DNA of 48,547 nucleotides, taken from contig JAPOYU010000080.1 in assembly GCA_026706395.1 (NCBI GenBank), positions 1 to 48,547 on the forward strand. Reading direction: 5' to 3'. Below are positions 24,292 through 33,060 of this stretch, in pieces. Both the position numbers and the translations under genes were made by a program. Below the pieces are notes generated by a model. That model was not told where the DNA came from, ran no database searches, and saw nothing but the letters and a program-made list of their open reading frames with translations. Position 1 is the stretch's first letter, and each line of letters starts with the position of its first letter. The DNA comes from Chloroflexota bacterium. GTDB lineage: Bacteria; Chloroflexota; Anaerolineae; Aggregatilineales; Phototrophicaceae.

Positions 24292-25980
24292 TCAGGCTAC
24301 GGTGCTGTTTTCCGCTTCGGAAAGGGCGAGATTGTAGTCCGAAATTGCACGCTCCTTGGAAATCAAACCCTGTTTGAGGTCGCGACAGACGTGCCGGGCA
24401 TCACGCTCAAGAGGATCCCCATAACCGCCACCGCCACCGGTCTGGAAGCTAATGACTTCACCTGCCGCCACCGGGTAGTCGGTCACTTTGGAAGGCAAGA
24501 GTAATTCACTGCCATCCATCTTTTTGATGACCATTCGATTGCTGAGCGCCTCTCCGCCACCCAGTATGCCCTGCGGCGGGCATACTTGACGATCAAAGCC
24601 GCCGTTAAGGTCCGCGTCAATCAGACATTCATAATCCTTTATGACTCCCAGCCCGCCTTGGAAGCGCCCGACGCCGCCGGAGTCTTGCCGAAGGGTATAT
24701 TGCCTTAAGCGCACGGGATAGCGCATCTCCATTATTTCGATGGGGATCACCCGCACTTCGCCGAAGAGCATGGCATGCTCTCCGTCATCGGCGTGGTTGG
24801 CCCCCCACCCGCCACCCTCGGTGTCGGCCAGAATAAGGTACTGCCCGTCCGGAGCGATGAACTTGATGTGCGCCGGGGTACACCGTCCATAATCATCGGC
24901 GTTGACGCGATCCGGCATTGCGGATGAAAGCGCGCGTTTGACAACGTCTTCCAGCGTTTCCAGCGCGAAGAATCCGGGCAGCGTTGCCTTTGGCTTTTTC
25001 GCATTGAATATCGATTTCTCCGGAATGATCACATCGACCATTCTGAAATGACCTTCGTTCGCCGGTTCGGTTGGGGTTGTCATCATCTTGAAGATAAGGC
25101 GACACATCGACCTTGTCGTGTTCGTATTGCTGTAGATTGGTCCGGCGCATTCTTCAGCCGAGCCGGTCAAATCGATGATCAATTGGTCAGCGGTCTTAAT
25201 GACCCTTGCTTTGATAGCGAGCGGTACATCGAGATCAATTCCATCGTTGTCGACACAGCTTTCAGCCGAATATGTGCCGTCGGGGACGGCGTTTAAGGCA
25301 TCAAGAGCTTGCAGTTCGCCATCCGCCAGAATCTGCTCGGCGCATGCTCGATAAACTTCCGGGCCAAAACGCTCAATGACGGTAGCCAAGCGAAGCGCGC
25401 CAACATTGCAGCAGCCTACCTGAGCTCGCAGGTCGCCTACTACAGCTTCGGGCAATCGCGTATTTTCGCGGATGACGCGCATGACGTCCTCGTTCAACAC
25501 GCCTTCCCGATAAAGCCCAACGGAACGCAGTATGATCCCCTCCTGGAAGACCTCGGTGGCGGTCAGGCTGCCAGCGGCTGAGGCCCCGCCAATGTCATGC
25601 CAGTGAGCGCGCGCGCAGCTGAACCCCACCAGTTCTCCAGCAAAGAATATCGGTTTGATCGCGTTGACGTCGTGGACATGAAACGTATTCGCATAGGGAT
25701 CGTTGGTCAAATAGATGTCGCCGTCCCGGAACTTGTCGAACCCGCCGATGTCGCCGGCAACGGAATGAATCGCGCTGGGAATATCACATACGAATTCGGG
25801 CAAGCCAGGAGCCTGGGCGAGCGTTTCCGCCCGTTCGTTGAAGATGCCTACGCTGAAGTCATTCATTTCGTTGATGATCGGATTGTAGGATGTGCGCCGC
25901 AAATCGATCTTCATTTCATTGGCGCAGGACAGAATTGCATTGCGCACGATCTCAACTGTAATTGGGTCTGGTTTAGTCAA
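24292..25980 (-). CDS. hyuB: Hydantoinase/5-oxoprolinase beta subunit (HyuB), copy 2
   Basis: The protein has 562 aa. A TTG at 25980 with GAGGAG upstream gives MTKPDPITVEIVRNAILSCA, the usual HyuB N-terminus. Conserved blocks: RRTSYNPIINEMNDFSVGIF, DIYLTNDPYANTFHVHD, CARAHWHDIGG, and near the C-terminus FQTGGGGGYGDP. HyuB combines with HyuA to hydrolyse 5-oxoproline or hydantoins with ATP. It is a paralogue of the gene just upstream (25995-27773), with about the same order and spacing of motifs but clear divergence, so the pair may form alternative complexes with one HyuA. Confidence 0.88.
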   Translation of the reverse strand: MTKPDPITVEIVRNAILSCANEMKIDLRRTSYNPIINEMNDFSVGIFNERAETLAQAPGLPEFVCDIPSAIHSVAGDIGGFDKFRDGDIYLTNDPYANTFHVHDVNAIKPIFFAGELVGFSCARAHWHDIGGASAAGSLTATEVFQEGIILRSVGLYREGVLNEDVMRVIRENTRLPEAVVGDLRAQVGCCNVGALRLATVIERFGPEVYRACAEQILADGELQALDALNAVPDGTYSAESCVDNDGIDLDVPLAIKARVIKTADQLIIDLTGSAEECAGPIYSNTNTTRSMCRLIFKMMTTPTEPANEGHFRMVDVIIPEKSIFNAKKPKATLPGFFALETLEDVVKRALSSAMPDRVNADDYGRCTPAHIKFIAPDGQYLILADTEGGGWGANHADDGEHAMLFGEVRVIPIEIMEMRYPVRLRQYTLRQDSGGVGRFQGGLGVIKDYECLIDADLNGGFDRQVCPPQGILGGGEALSNRMVIKKMDGSELLLPSKVTDYPVAAGEVISFQTGGGGGYGDPLERDARHVCRDLKQGLISKERAISDYNLALSEAENSTVA

Positions 25981-25994
25981 AACAAATGCTCCTC

Positions 25995-27773
25995 TTAACT
26001 ACAGGCCGCCGATTGTAGAAGCGAGTCGGTCTCCTGGATTGCGTTCAGAGAATCGCGGAGTTTTTTGGTCTCGTCCGATCGAACTGAATTGTCCGCTTCG
26101 TCGATTGCCACGCCATAGACCAGTCTGGCTTGGCGGGACGAGACCAATCCTAGCCGCACATCATGAGCGACCAACACGGGATCGCGCCGGGTGGGGCTGG
26201 CATAACCGCCGCCGCCAGCAGTTTGAAAGCTGATTGTCTGCCCCGGGGCCACGGGATAGTCTGTAACTTTGGAGGGGAGGACCCTCTCCGTTCCATCAGC
26301 ATCCTTGATGACAATTCGGTTCCCGGGAGCGCTCGCCCCGCCAAGCACACCTTGTGGCGGGCAAACCTGGCGATCAAGACCGGCGTTGAAGTTCATTCCC
26401 GGGGCAAGGCAAAGATAGTCCTTAATGACGCCTAAGCCACCTCGCCAACGCCCCGCCCCGCCCGAGTCCGGCCGCAACAGGTACTGAGTTAGACGGACGG
26501 GATATTTGCTTTCGAGCAACTCAACAGGCGTGATCCGCACGTCGCCAAATAGCATAGCGTTCTCGCCGTCTTCGAATGGTTTGCCCCCCCAACCACCGCC
26601 TTCCGTGTCCGCCAGGAAAAAAATCGACCCGTCTGGATAGCTGCCTTTGATGTGCGCCGGCGTGCATTTGCCATAATCGTCAGCATTGACACGGTCGGGA
26701 ATAGCGTCTGCCAGGGCGCGCTTGATCACATCAATAAGCGCTTCCAACGCAAAGAACCCGGGCCAAGTGCCTTGGGGGCGTTTGGCGTTGAAAATGCACT
26801 CGTCAGGTATCGTGACCGAGACCATTCGAAAATGTCCCTCATTAGCCGGCTCGGTAGGGGTTGTCAGCATCTTGAAGACCATACGGCAGATTGATGTCGT
26901 GGTGTTCTTGTTCGCATGCATCGGCCCGGCGCACCAGGCCGCGGAACCGCCCACGTCAATATTGATTCTGTCGTCTTCCACCTTGACAAGCACTTTGACG
27001 GGCAGAGGGCGATCGAGATCAATCCCGTCGTTGTCAAGACAGGTCTCCGCCTCATAGACGCCGTTGGGAATACTAGCCAAAGCCTGTCGCGCCTGCTGCT
27101 CCCCAATATCCAGAATCTGCTGGGCGGCGGACTGGAAGCGGTTGATCCCAAAGCGCTCAACAATCTCCAGATAACGCTGCTCGCCGATCTTGCAAGCTCC
27201 AACCTGAGCGCGGATGTCGCCAAGCACCCCGTCTGGGAGTCGCGTGTTTTCACGAATGATACGCAGGATATCCTCGTTTACCTCGCCCGCTCGGTAGAGC
27301 CGGACGGACCGAAGTATGACTCCCTCCTGGAAAACCTCGGTTGCCTGCATACTGCCGGCCCCGGATGCCCCACCGAGGTCGTGCCAGTGAGCGCGGGCGC
27401 ATGAGAAGCCGATCAACCCTCCTGCCAAGAACACCGGCTTAATTAGATTGACATCATGAACATGGAATGTATTAGCGTAGGGATCGTTGGTCAGGTATAT
27501 GTCACCTTCCTCAAATCGCCCGATGCCGCCAATGTCGTCAATGATCGAGTGGATAGCGCTGGGAATATCGCAGACGAATTCCGGCAGCCCAGGCGCCTGC
27601 GCCAGCGTTTCCCCCAGTTCATTACACAGACCGGCGCTAATATCTTGCCCCTCATTGATGATGTAGTTGTACGCTGTTCGTTTGAGAACAATGCTCATCT
27701 CTACCGCGGCTGAGATCAGCGCGTTGCGAACGATCTCGATGGAAACCGGATCCAGCGCATCAGGTCTATTCAT
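25995..27773 (-). CDS. hyuB: Hydantoinase/5-oxoprolinase beta subunit (HyuB), copy 1
   Basis: The protein has 592 aa; ATG 27773 directly follows the hyuA stop (TAAacATG), so translation is coupled. Landmarks: EIVRNALISAAVEMSIVLKR, DIYLTNDPYANTFHVHD, CARAHWHDLGGASGAGSM and FQTAGGGGYASP. It is longer than copy 2 by a C-terminal extension (about residues 555-592, DEADNSVRSDETKKL) with no recognisable domain. It stops 14 bases before the next hyuB. Confidence 0.88.
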   Translation of the reverse strand: MNRPDALDPVSIEIVRNALISAAVEMSIVLKRTAYNYIINEGQDISAGLCNELGETLAQAPGLPEFVCDIPSAIHSIIDDIGGIGRFEEGDIYLTNDPYANTFHVHDVNLIKPVFLAGGLIGFSCARAHWHDLGGASGAGSMQATEVFQEGVILRSVRLYRAGEVNEDILRIIRENTRLPDGVLGDIRAQVGACKIGEQRYLEIVERFGINRFQSAAQQILDIGEQQARQALASIPNGVYEAETCLDNDGIDLDRPLPVKVLVKVEDDRINIDVGGSAAWCAGPMHANKNTTTSICRMVFKMLTTPTEPANEGHFRMVSVTIPDECIFNAKRPQGTWPGFFALEALIDVIKRALADAIPDRVNADDYGKCTPAHIKGSYPDGSIFFLADTEGGGWGGKPFEDGENAMLFGDVRITPVELLESKYPVRLTQYLLRPDSGGAGRWRGGLGVIKDYLCLAPGMNFNAGLDRQVCPPQGVLGGASAPGNRIVIKDADGTERVLPSKVTDYPVAPGQTISFQTAGGGGYASPTRRDPVLVAHDVRLGLVSSRQARLVYGVAIDEADNSVRSDETKKLRDSLNAIQETDSLLQSAACS

Positions 27774-27775
27774 GT

Positions 27776-29833
27776 TTAACCCGCCTCCGGCACGTCAATG
27801 ATCAGGTTGCCATAATCATCAACGGATAATGCGAATGCTGGCGGCACAAGGGTCGTCGCTCCAACTTCTGTGACAATAGCAGGTCCGTCAATCTTCATTC
27901 CTGGTTCAAGCTGCTCGCGGCTATAAACGACGGTTGGCAGGTCCCCTTCTTTGAAAGTTACCTGTCGCGTTTCGACCGCGGCCTTGGCTCCATTTGTGGA
28001 CGTTGCCTTGGGCATGTACAGCCCCGGCTTGTCGAGCTCACCTACAGCTTCGACTCGGATGTTCACGAATTCGACAGGCTCCTCAGGGCTGGCATGCGCG
28101 TATTTGCGCTCATGGGTTTGGTTATACAAGAGCCGCAGGTTAGAAAGCATTTCACCGTTTATCGGCCCGTCAGCAAGCGGGATGGTCAAGGTATGCTCTT
28201 GTCCCTTGTAGCGCATGTCGATAGAACGATTAGTAAACAACCGAGTCGCGTCTACACCTTGATCGATCAAGGCGGATCGACCTTGAGCTTCCAGCCGGGC
28301 GAACAGGTCCGCCAGTTCCGATTGCTTGAGTTGACGCCCGCCATAGTCAACCACTTGTACGACATCATGCCGCAGGTCTGTGTTTAACATACCCCAACCG
28401 CACAATGTTCCAGGCGACCAAGGGACAATAACCTGGCGAATCCCAACCATTGAGGCGATGAAAGGCGTGTGCATCGGTCCGGCGCCGCCAAAGGAAATCA
28501 AGGTGAAGTCTCTCGGATCCAAACCTTGTTCAATAGTCACCTCGCGGATGGCATAAGCCATCTTGACACAGCCGATCTCCACAATGCCCAGAGCCGCGTC
28601 CTTTATGCTCATTCCCAAGCGGTCCGCGACATGCGTTTTGATCGCGGCTGCAGCCAAATTACTATCCAGGGCAATGCCGCCAGCGAGCGCACTGTGTGGA
28701 TCGAGACGTCCCAGGATCAGGTTGGCATCGGTCACGGTAGGCTGTTCGCCGCCCTGGTTGTAGCATGCCGGGCCTGGATCAGCCCCCGCGCTTTCGGGGC
28801 CGACGCGCAACGAGCGTTCACCAATAATCTTAGCAATGGATCCCCCGCCTGCGCCAAGGTAAGTGATCCTTACCATTGGCGTCATAATGGGGTAGCCCTC
28901 TACTTGCGATTCGAAGGCCGCTTCCGGCTCACCCTCCAGGATGACGGAGATATCGCAACTGGTTCCCCCCATATCGAAGGTAATAACATTTGGTTTCGCT
29001 GTGACCGCGCTGAGCGTCTTGCCTGCGATGCTTCCGGCAACAGGCCCGGAAAGAAGCGTATGCGCCGGCGTCCTGGAGGCTGTCAAGACTTCCATCACAC
29101 CGCCATTGGACTTCATGATAAAGACAGCGCCGTCAAAGCCGCGCGAATATAACTCGCTGCGCAGGTGCTCAAAGTATTCTCTGGCGGGAGGCGCGATATA
29201 AGCGTTCAAGACCGCTGTACTGGTCCGCTCGAACTCTCTCCTCAAGTTGCTGATTTCATGTGAGACGGATACATTGAGTTCGGGAAACTCCTCCTTGAGA
29301 ATGCGGGCGATTTCAATTTCGTTTTCCGGATTGGCATAGGAGTGAAGTGTGGCTACGGCTACGGCAGTAACGCCATCGTCGATTAATCTCCGGACCTGAG
29401 TTCGGACATCTTCCGCGTCAACGGCGACCAGCACCTCTCCCTCATACGTCATCCGTTCCGAAATGCCGAGGCGGTGTTCTCTCGAAACCAGCGGGCGAGG
29501 CTTGCGATAGAACAAGTTGTACATCTCAGGCTTGCTCATTGTTCCGATTTCCAAGACATCCTCGAAGCCGGCGGTGGTGAGTAAGCCTGTCTTGGCGCCA
29601 TTCTTTTGAATGACGGTATTGACCCCCATGGTCGTTCCATGAACGACGAGTTGTACGGTGGACAGATCCAAGTCCAGAGCAATGATGCCATTGATCACAC
29701 CCTCAACAAGGTTCCCGGGAGTCGATGGGGTTTTCGCCATCCGCATATCTTTAGTCGCTTCATCAAAGAAGACCAAATCGGTGTACGTTCCACCTACATC
29801 AATTCCAAGCCGTTTAGATTTCTTATCGGTCAT
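27776..29833 (-). CDS. hyuA: Hydantoinase/5-oxoprolinase alpha subunit (HyuA)
   Basis: From ATG 29833 the protein has 685 aa; ATG 29845 and 29860 are also in frame and none has a strong ribosome-binding site. The actin-like ATPase fold is shown by RLGIDVGGTYTDLVFFDE at the start and ITFDMGGTSCDISVI near the middle. Further landmarks are VVHGTTMGVNTVIQ, LSGPVAGSIAG and ISFGGAGPMHT. HyuA uses ATP to activate the lactam carbonyl; with HyuB it opens 5-oxoproline or hydantoin. It heads the hyuA-hyuB-hyuB block, downstream of the binding protein gene. Confidence 0.9.
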   Translation of the reverse strand: MTDKKSKRLGIDVGGTYTDLVFFDEATKDMRMAKTPSTPGNLVEGVINGIIALDLDLSTVQLVVHGTTMGVNTVIQKNGAKTGLLTTAGFEDVLEIGTMSKPEMYNLFYRKPRPLVSREHRLGISERMTYEGEVLVAVDAEDVRTQVRRLIDDGVTAVAVATLHSYANPENEIEIARILKEEFPELNVSVSHEISNLRREFERTSTAVLNAYIAPPAREYFEHLRSELYSRGFDGAVFIMKSNGGVMEVLTASRTPAHTLLSGPVAGSIAGKTLSAVTAKPNVITFDMGGTSCDISVILEGEPEAAFESQVEGYPIMTPMVRITYLGAGGGSIAKIIGERSLRVGPESAGADPGPACYNQGGEQPTVTDANLILGRLDPHSALAGGIALDSNLAAAAIKTHVADRLGMSIKDAALGIVEIGCVKMAYAIREVTIEQGLDPRDFTLISFGGAGPMHTPFIASMVGIRQVIVPWSPGTLCGWGMLNTDLRHDVVQVVDYGGRQLKQSELADLFARLEAQGRSALIDQGVDATRLFTNRSIDMRYKGQEHTLTIPLADGPINGEMLSNLRLLYNQTHERKYAHASPEEPVEFVNIRVEAVGELDKPGLYMPKATSTNGAKAAVETRQVTFKEGDLPTVVYSREQLEPGMKIDGPAIVTEVGATTLVPPAFALSVDDYGNLIIDVPEAG

Positions 29834-29922
29834 AGTTGCTCTCATATATATGCTTGTCACGACTGCTGAAAGGCCATTTGACGCGTTGCCCTCGGCAAAA
29901 ACAGATTGGTGGGAGTGTGTTG

Positions 29923-29977
29923 AAGACGCCGAAACAGGTCTTGCCGCTCGTCATGCCTCTATGAGTTTCGGCGTCTT
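29923..29977 (-). terminator. 13-bp stem-loop between the binding protein gene and hyuA
   Basis: AAGACGCCGAAAC (29923-29935) is exactly complementary to GTTTCGGCGTCTT (29965-29977), with a 29-base loop. It lies 138 bases after the stop of the binding protein gene on the minus strand. No long T-run follows on either strand, so it is either a weak terminator/mRNA 3'-end stabiliser that lets the binding protein be made in excess, or a regulatory hairpin. Nothing else is seen in the 281-bp gap. Confidence 0.45.
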
Positions 29978-30114
29978 ATTCCTTCTCATTTGACCACTTT
30001 GCTCGCGCGAGCAGGAGGTCGATTGTTTTGCCTGAGCGCGGTGTCCTTTTCGCCGGTTACGTGCCGAGCGGCTTGCCGCATTCGGCAGTCAATGCCAGCT
30101 ATACGCGTCTAAAG

Positions 30115-31782
30115 CTATTGCAACAGAGCCATGGGATAGAAGTATGAAGAGTCCATCCCGGCTGGCTGGTAGGTAAAGCCCTGAACATTCGTGTTCATGG
30201 CCATCAAGAAATGACGGGCGTATACCCAAATATCTGCGGCGTCATCGATCAAAATCTGCTGCAGCTCCTGATACATTTCAATGCGCGCGGCTTCGTCAAC
30301 AGTCACGCGAGCCAGCTCAATCAATTCGTCAGCCCGCTCGTTCTTGTAGAAGGTGCAACTGTACCATGCCCCCCAATTGCTGGAGTGATACTGCGGGAAG
30401 AAAATAATCTCGGCGTCCGGGTAATCGGAGGCGGCCCAGATCCAGTTAAAGTGAGCGGCTGTTTCGGGCGCATTCAGTCGTCCGATATATTCGCCGGCCG
30501 TGAGCCCTTCCACAACCACATTAATTCCCAGATTCTGGAGGCTATTCTGCAGCACCAAGCCAAAGTCTTGTTGGATTGGCGCCCCGCCAACGTAGTTATA
30601 CACCAGTTCGAGATCGGCTGGATTGTAGCCCGACTTTTCCAGATGCTCGCGTGCCAGATCAAGGTTGGTGTCATAGGGGCTTATATCAATTTGGCCGGGA
30701 AAGCCACTGGGCACAGGGCTGGTCAAGCGCGTGCCATTTCCGTTTAGCACACCCGCTATCGCTGCCTCATAGTCAAAGGCATAGCTCATCGCTCGGCGGA
30801 AGTCGACATTGCTCGTCGGCTCCTTCTGATTGTTCATCTTCACCATCCCAGGCGACAATGTAACCTGCTCGATGACGTCAATTTGCGGCAACGCCGCTAC
30901 AAGTTCATAGTCAATCTGAGTTAGCCGGTCGGTCATATGCACCTGTCCATTTTCCAGAAGCTGCCGGAGCGTGGCAGGTTCACGATGAATCTCCCAGACC
31001 CAACCGGTCAAATGGTCTTCTGGCCAGCCTTTCCAGTAATCCTCGAACCAACTGTGGACGATGCGCACGGCGGGATCAAATTCCTCGATGTAAAATGGGC
31101 CCGAGCCGGCATCATTGTCGCGCATCCAGGCTCTACCCCAATCACCATCAACCTCATTGGCGCGCACAAGATCCTCGTTGACGATATACAGCCAGGGCAA
31201 GGTGAACAGGAAGGGACCGAACTGCTTCTTCAAAGTGAGCTGGACCGTATGATCATCGATCACCTCGATTTTGTCAGGATCAACGGTGTCGGCCCACAAG
31301 AACGAAGGTGAGTCCCCCATCGCCAACATACGCTCAAATGTGTACTTTACATCCGATGCCGTCAGCATCGTTCCGTCATGGAAGGACACGTTTTCTTCGA
31401 GGTGAAAGGTCCATTCCAGCCCGTCATCCGATACCTCGTAGCTCTTGGCCAGATGATTGACGACCTGCGGGGGAATGCCTTCGAATCGAAACAGGGAGTC
31501 GTATACGTTATCAGTGACGTACCGCGACCAGAGTGTATACCCCACAGCAGGATCGATCGACTCCATCTCGTGCGTAGCGCCGTATACAACTACTGCCTCG
31601 CTCATTTCATCCTGGGCGAGCAAAGATGTTGCTGGCATCAAGAATGACGAGCTTGCTGCGGCCCCCGCGCCCAAAATACCGGTAAACTTGAGAAAATCTC
31701 GCCGCGTGAGCATACGCAACTCGCCGGGATGAACCCTTTTGTCCCCCGGCTCAAAACGTATCACTTTTCTTTGCTCTTTCAT
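30115..31782 (-). CDS. Peptide-type ABC transporter substrate-binding protein (family 5)
   Basis: ATG 31782 has AAGGAG nine bases upstream; 555 aa. An N-terminal extension leads to TRRDFLKFTG, a twin-arginine signal motif, then a hydrophobic stretch ending SLLAQ; a later ATG (31713, MLTRRDFLKF) would place the signal at the very start. The family-5 fold follows: YVTDNVYDSLFRFEG, WTFHLEENVSFHDGTMLTAS and DVKYTFERML, then DFRRAMSYAFDY. It binds peptides or related small molecules for DppBCDF. Its position next to hyuA suggests that the ligand is a peptide, D-amino-acid or lactam compound. Confidence 0.9.
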   Translation of the reverse strand: MKEQRKVIRFEPGDKRVHPGELRMLTRRDFLKFTGILGAGAAASSSFLMPATSLLAQDEMSEAVVVYGATHEMESIDPAVGYTLWSRYVTDNVYDSLFRFEGIPPQVVNHLAKSYEVSDDGLEWTFHLEENVSFHDGTMLTASDVKYTFERMLAMGDSPSFLWADTVDPDKIEVIDDHTVQLTLKKQFGPFLFTLPWLYIVNEDLVRANEVDGDWGRAWMRDNDAGSGPFYIEEFDPAVRIVHSWFEDYWKGWPEDHLTGWVWEIHREPATLRQLLENGQVHMTDRLTQIDYELVAALPQIDVIEQVTLSPGMVKMNNQKEPTSNVDFRRAMSYAFDYEAAIAGVLNGNGTRLTSPVPSGFPGQIDISPYDTNLDLAREHLEKSGYNPADLELVYNYVGGAPIQQDFGLVLQNSLQNLGINVVVEGLTAGEYIGRLNAPETAAHFNWIWAASDYPDAEIIFFPQYHSSNWGAWYSCTFYKNERADELIELARVTVDEAARIEMYQELQQILIDDAADIWVYARHFLMAMNTNVQGFTYQPAGMDSSYFYPMALLQ

Positions 31783-31890
31783 TTTTAACAACTCCTTTTA
31801 CCTCTATTCGAATCACAGCGTACGAATCTTTGTAACTTCCGTAGCCCACCTCCTTTAAGTTCTTGCAACTCTTATATAATCATCAATCTG

Positions 31891-32613
31891 TTATCCCAGA
31901 CGTTTCACAACCTCCTTAGAATCTTGAAGGTGCTGTAGCATGGCTTCGGCTGCAGCTTGCGAATCGCGTTTCACAAGCGCTTCAACCACGCGACAGTGTT
32001 GTTGCCAGGATACTAAAATACGATTCGGCTGTCGGAAAAATGCATAGCGCGCATCAAGCAATACGTGGCTGATGCTATCACTCAATTCGATCAAGAATTT
32101 GTTCTGTGACATCTTGCTGATAAGCTGGTGAAACTCAATATCGGATTGAATCGCAGCGTCAACATCATTGGTATTGGCGCTTTGTTTCATTTTTGCCAGT
32201 GTCAGCGAACAACCTTCAAGGTCCTCTTCGCTCGCCTTTTGAACCGCCAATTCAACTGCCCGCGCTTCGAGCGCCTCGCGCACCTCCAACAGATCAATCA
32301 CTTCTTGCTGGGTCTTAATCAGCAGCGCGCTCCATTCAGCGGGCAGCGCGCCTGCATCTGTCTGCTTAACAAATGCGCCAATTCCAGTCCGCACTTCAAT
32401 CAAACCAAGAACCTCTAGGACCCGCAACGCCTCTCGCAACGAGGCGCGGCTCACGGACAGCCGTTTGATCAACTCGCGCTCTGCAGGCAATTTGTCGCCC
32501 GGCTTAAGCCGGCCCTCTTCGATAAGCGCTTTGATTTGCCCAACTGCTTTGTCCGACAGACGGTCCGACTCAATCGGAAGAAACATATCTGGTGTTGCTG
32601 TCATGTTACTCAT
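31891..32613 (-). CDS. FadR-subfamily GntR transcriptional regulator
   Basis: The protein has 240 aa. The winged helix-turn-helix covers about residues 18-85 (LPAERELIKRLSVSRASLRE, ALRVLEVLGLIEVRTG, then GAFV). The C-terminal FCD ligand domain shows LEVREALEARAVELAV and DIEFHQLISKMSQN, with the Asp and His of the metal/ligand site. It is the first gene of the minus-strand cluster. A sigma-70-type promoter with an overlapping FadR-like palindrome lies about 50-90 bases upstream, so it probably represses itself and perhaps the genes downstream. The inducer is likely an acid or amino-acid derivative handled by the cluster. Confidence 0.9.
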   Translation of the reverse strand: MSNMTATPDMFLPIESDRLSDKAVGQIKALIEEGRLKPGDKLPAERELIKRLSVSRASLREALRVLEVLGLIEVRTGIGAFVKQTDAGALPAEWSALLIKTQQEVIDLLEVREALEARAVELAVQKASEEDLEGCSLTLAKMKQSANTNDVDAAIQSDIEFHQLISKMSQNKFLIELSDSISHVLLDARYAFFRQPNRILVSWQQHCRVVEALVKRDSQAAAEAMLQHLQDSKEVVKRLG

Positions 32614-32662
32614 ACGTTCGCTCGTGTTCTCTTCCCATAAGCCGCGTCAGTCCGCCTATCTG

Positions 32663-32675
32663 CTGGTATGACCAG
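32663..32675. promoter_or_regulatory. FadR/GntR-type operator palindrome
   Basis: CTGGTATGACCAG is a perfect 5-3-5 palindrome and fits the TGGTnnnACCA pattern bound by FadR-subfamily regulators. It lies just downstream of, and by two bases overlaps, the -10 box of the regulator gene's promoter. I see no second clear copy in front of the binding protein gene or hyuA. Confidence 0.6.
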
Positions 32676-32702
32676 TATACCTATAAAACTGAAGGCAGTC
32701 AA
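32674..32702 (-). promoter_or_regulatory. Sigma-70-type promoter of the regulator gene
   Basis: On the minus strand TTGACT (32702-32697) and TATACT (32679-32674) are separated by exactly 17 bases. Transcription would start near 32667, inside the palindrome, leaving a leader of about 50 bases before the ATG at 32613. Confidence 0.6.
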
Positions 32703-32822
32703 AATGTGCGCGAGTTGGCATCGTTTCTTGAGATTAAATCATTTTCGCGATTCTCATCGTCGATCGTTCGCTTCGACAACAGTTAACTCTCACCGTTCGG
32801 CGCGCGTCTGGGTATCAGGTTT

Positions 32823-33060
32823 CTTGAGAGAAGACGCCGGTATAGCCGGAAGCCACTTTAACTACACGGCGAAGAGCCAAATCATCAGGATGCCGAGCCA
32901 GGAATTCGGTATCGCCAGGCCAACCACACTGATCAAGCTGGCGGTCAGCTCTCAGCGGGAATTGACGCGGATGGCGGCCAGAATGCCCAGGGGCACGGCA
33001 ATAATGGCGGCGATGATGACGGAGACAACAGCCAATCCAATCGACTCCAGCAGACGCTGC
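32823..33060 (-). pseudogene. Fragment of a DppB-type permease with two in-frame stops
   Basis: Minus-strand translation from 33060 gives RLLESIGLAVVSVIIAAIIA, VPLGILAAIRVNSR, stop, ELTASLISVVGLAIPNSWLG, ILMIWLFAV, stop, LKWLPAIPA. This is the middle of a DppB-family permease in one uninterrupted frame. The stops are TGA (32954-32952) and TAG (32864-32862); the latter sits where relatives have Gln (CAG). It does not match the intact dppB at 23085 closely, so it comes from another importer. Its upstream edge abuts the parA remnant. Confidence 0.65.
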
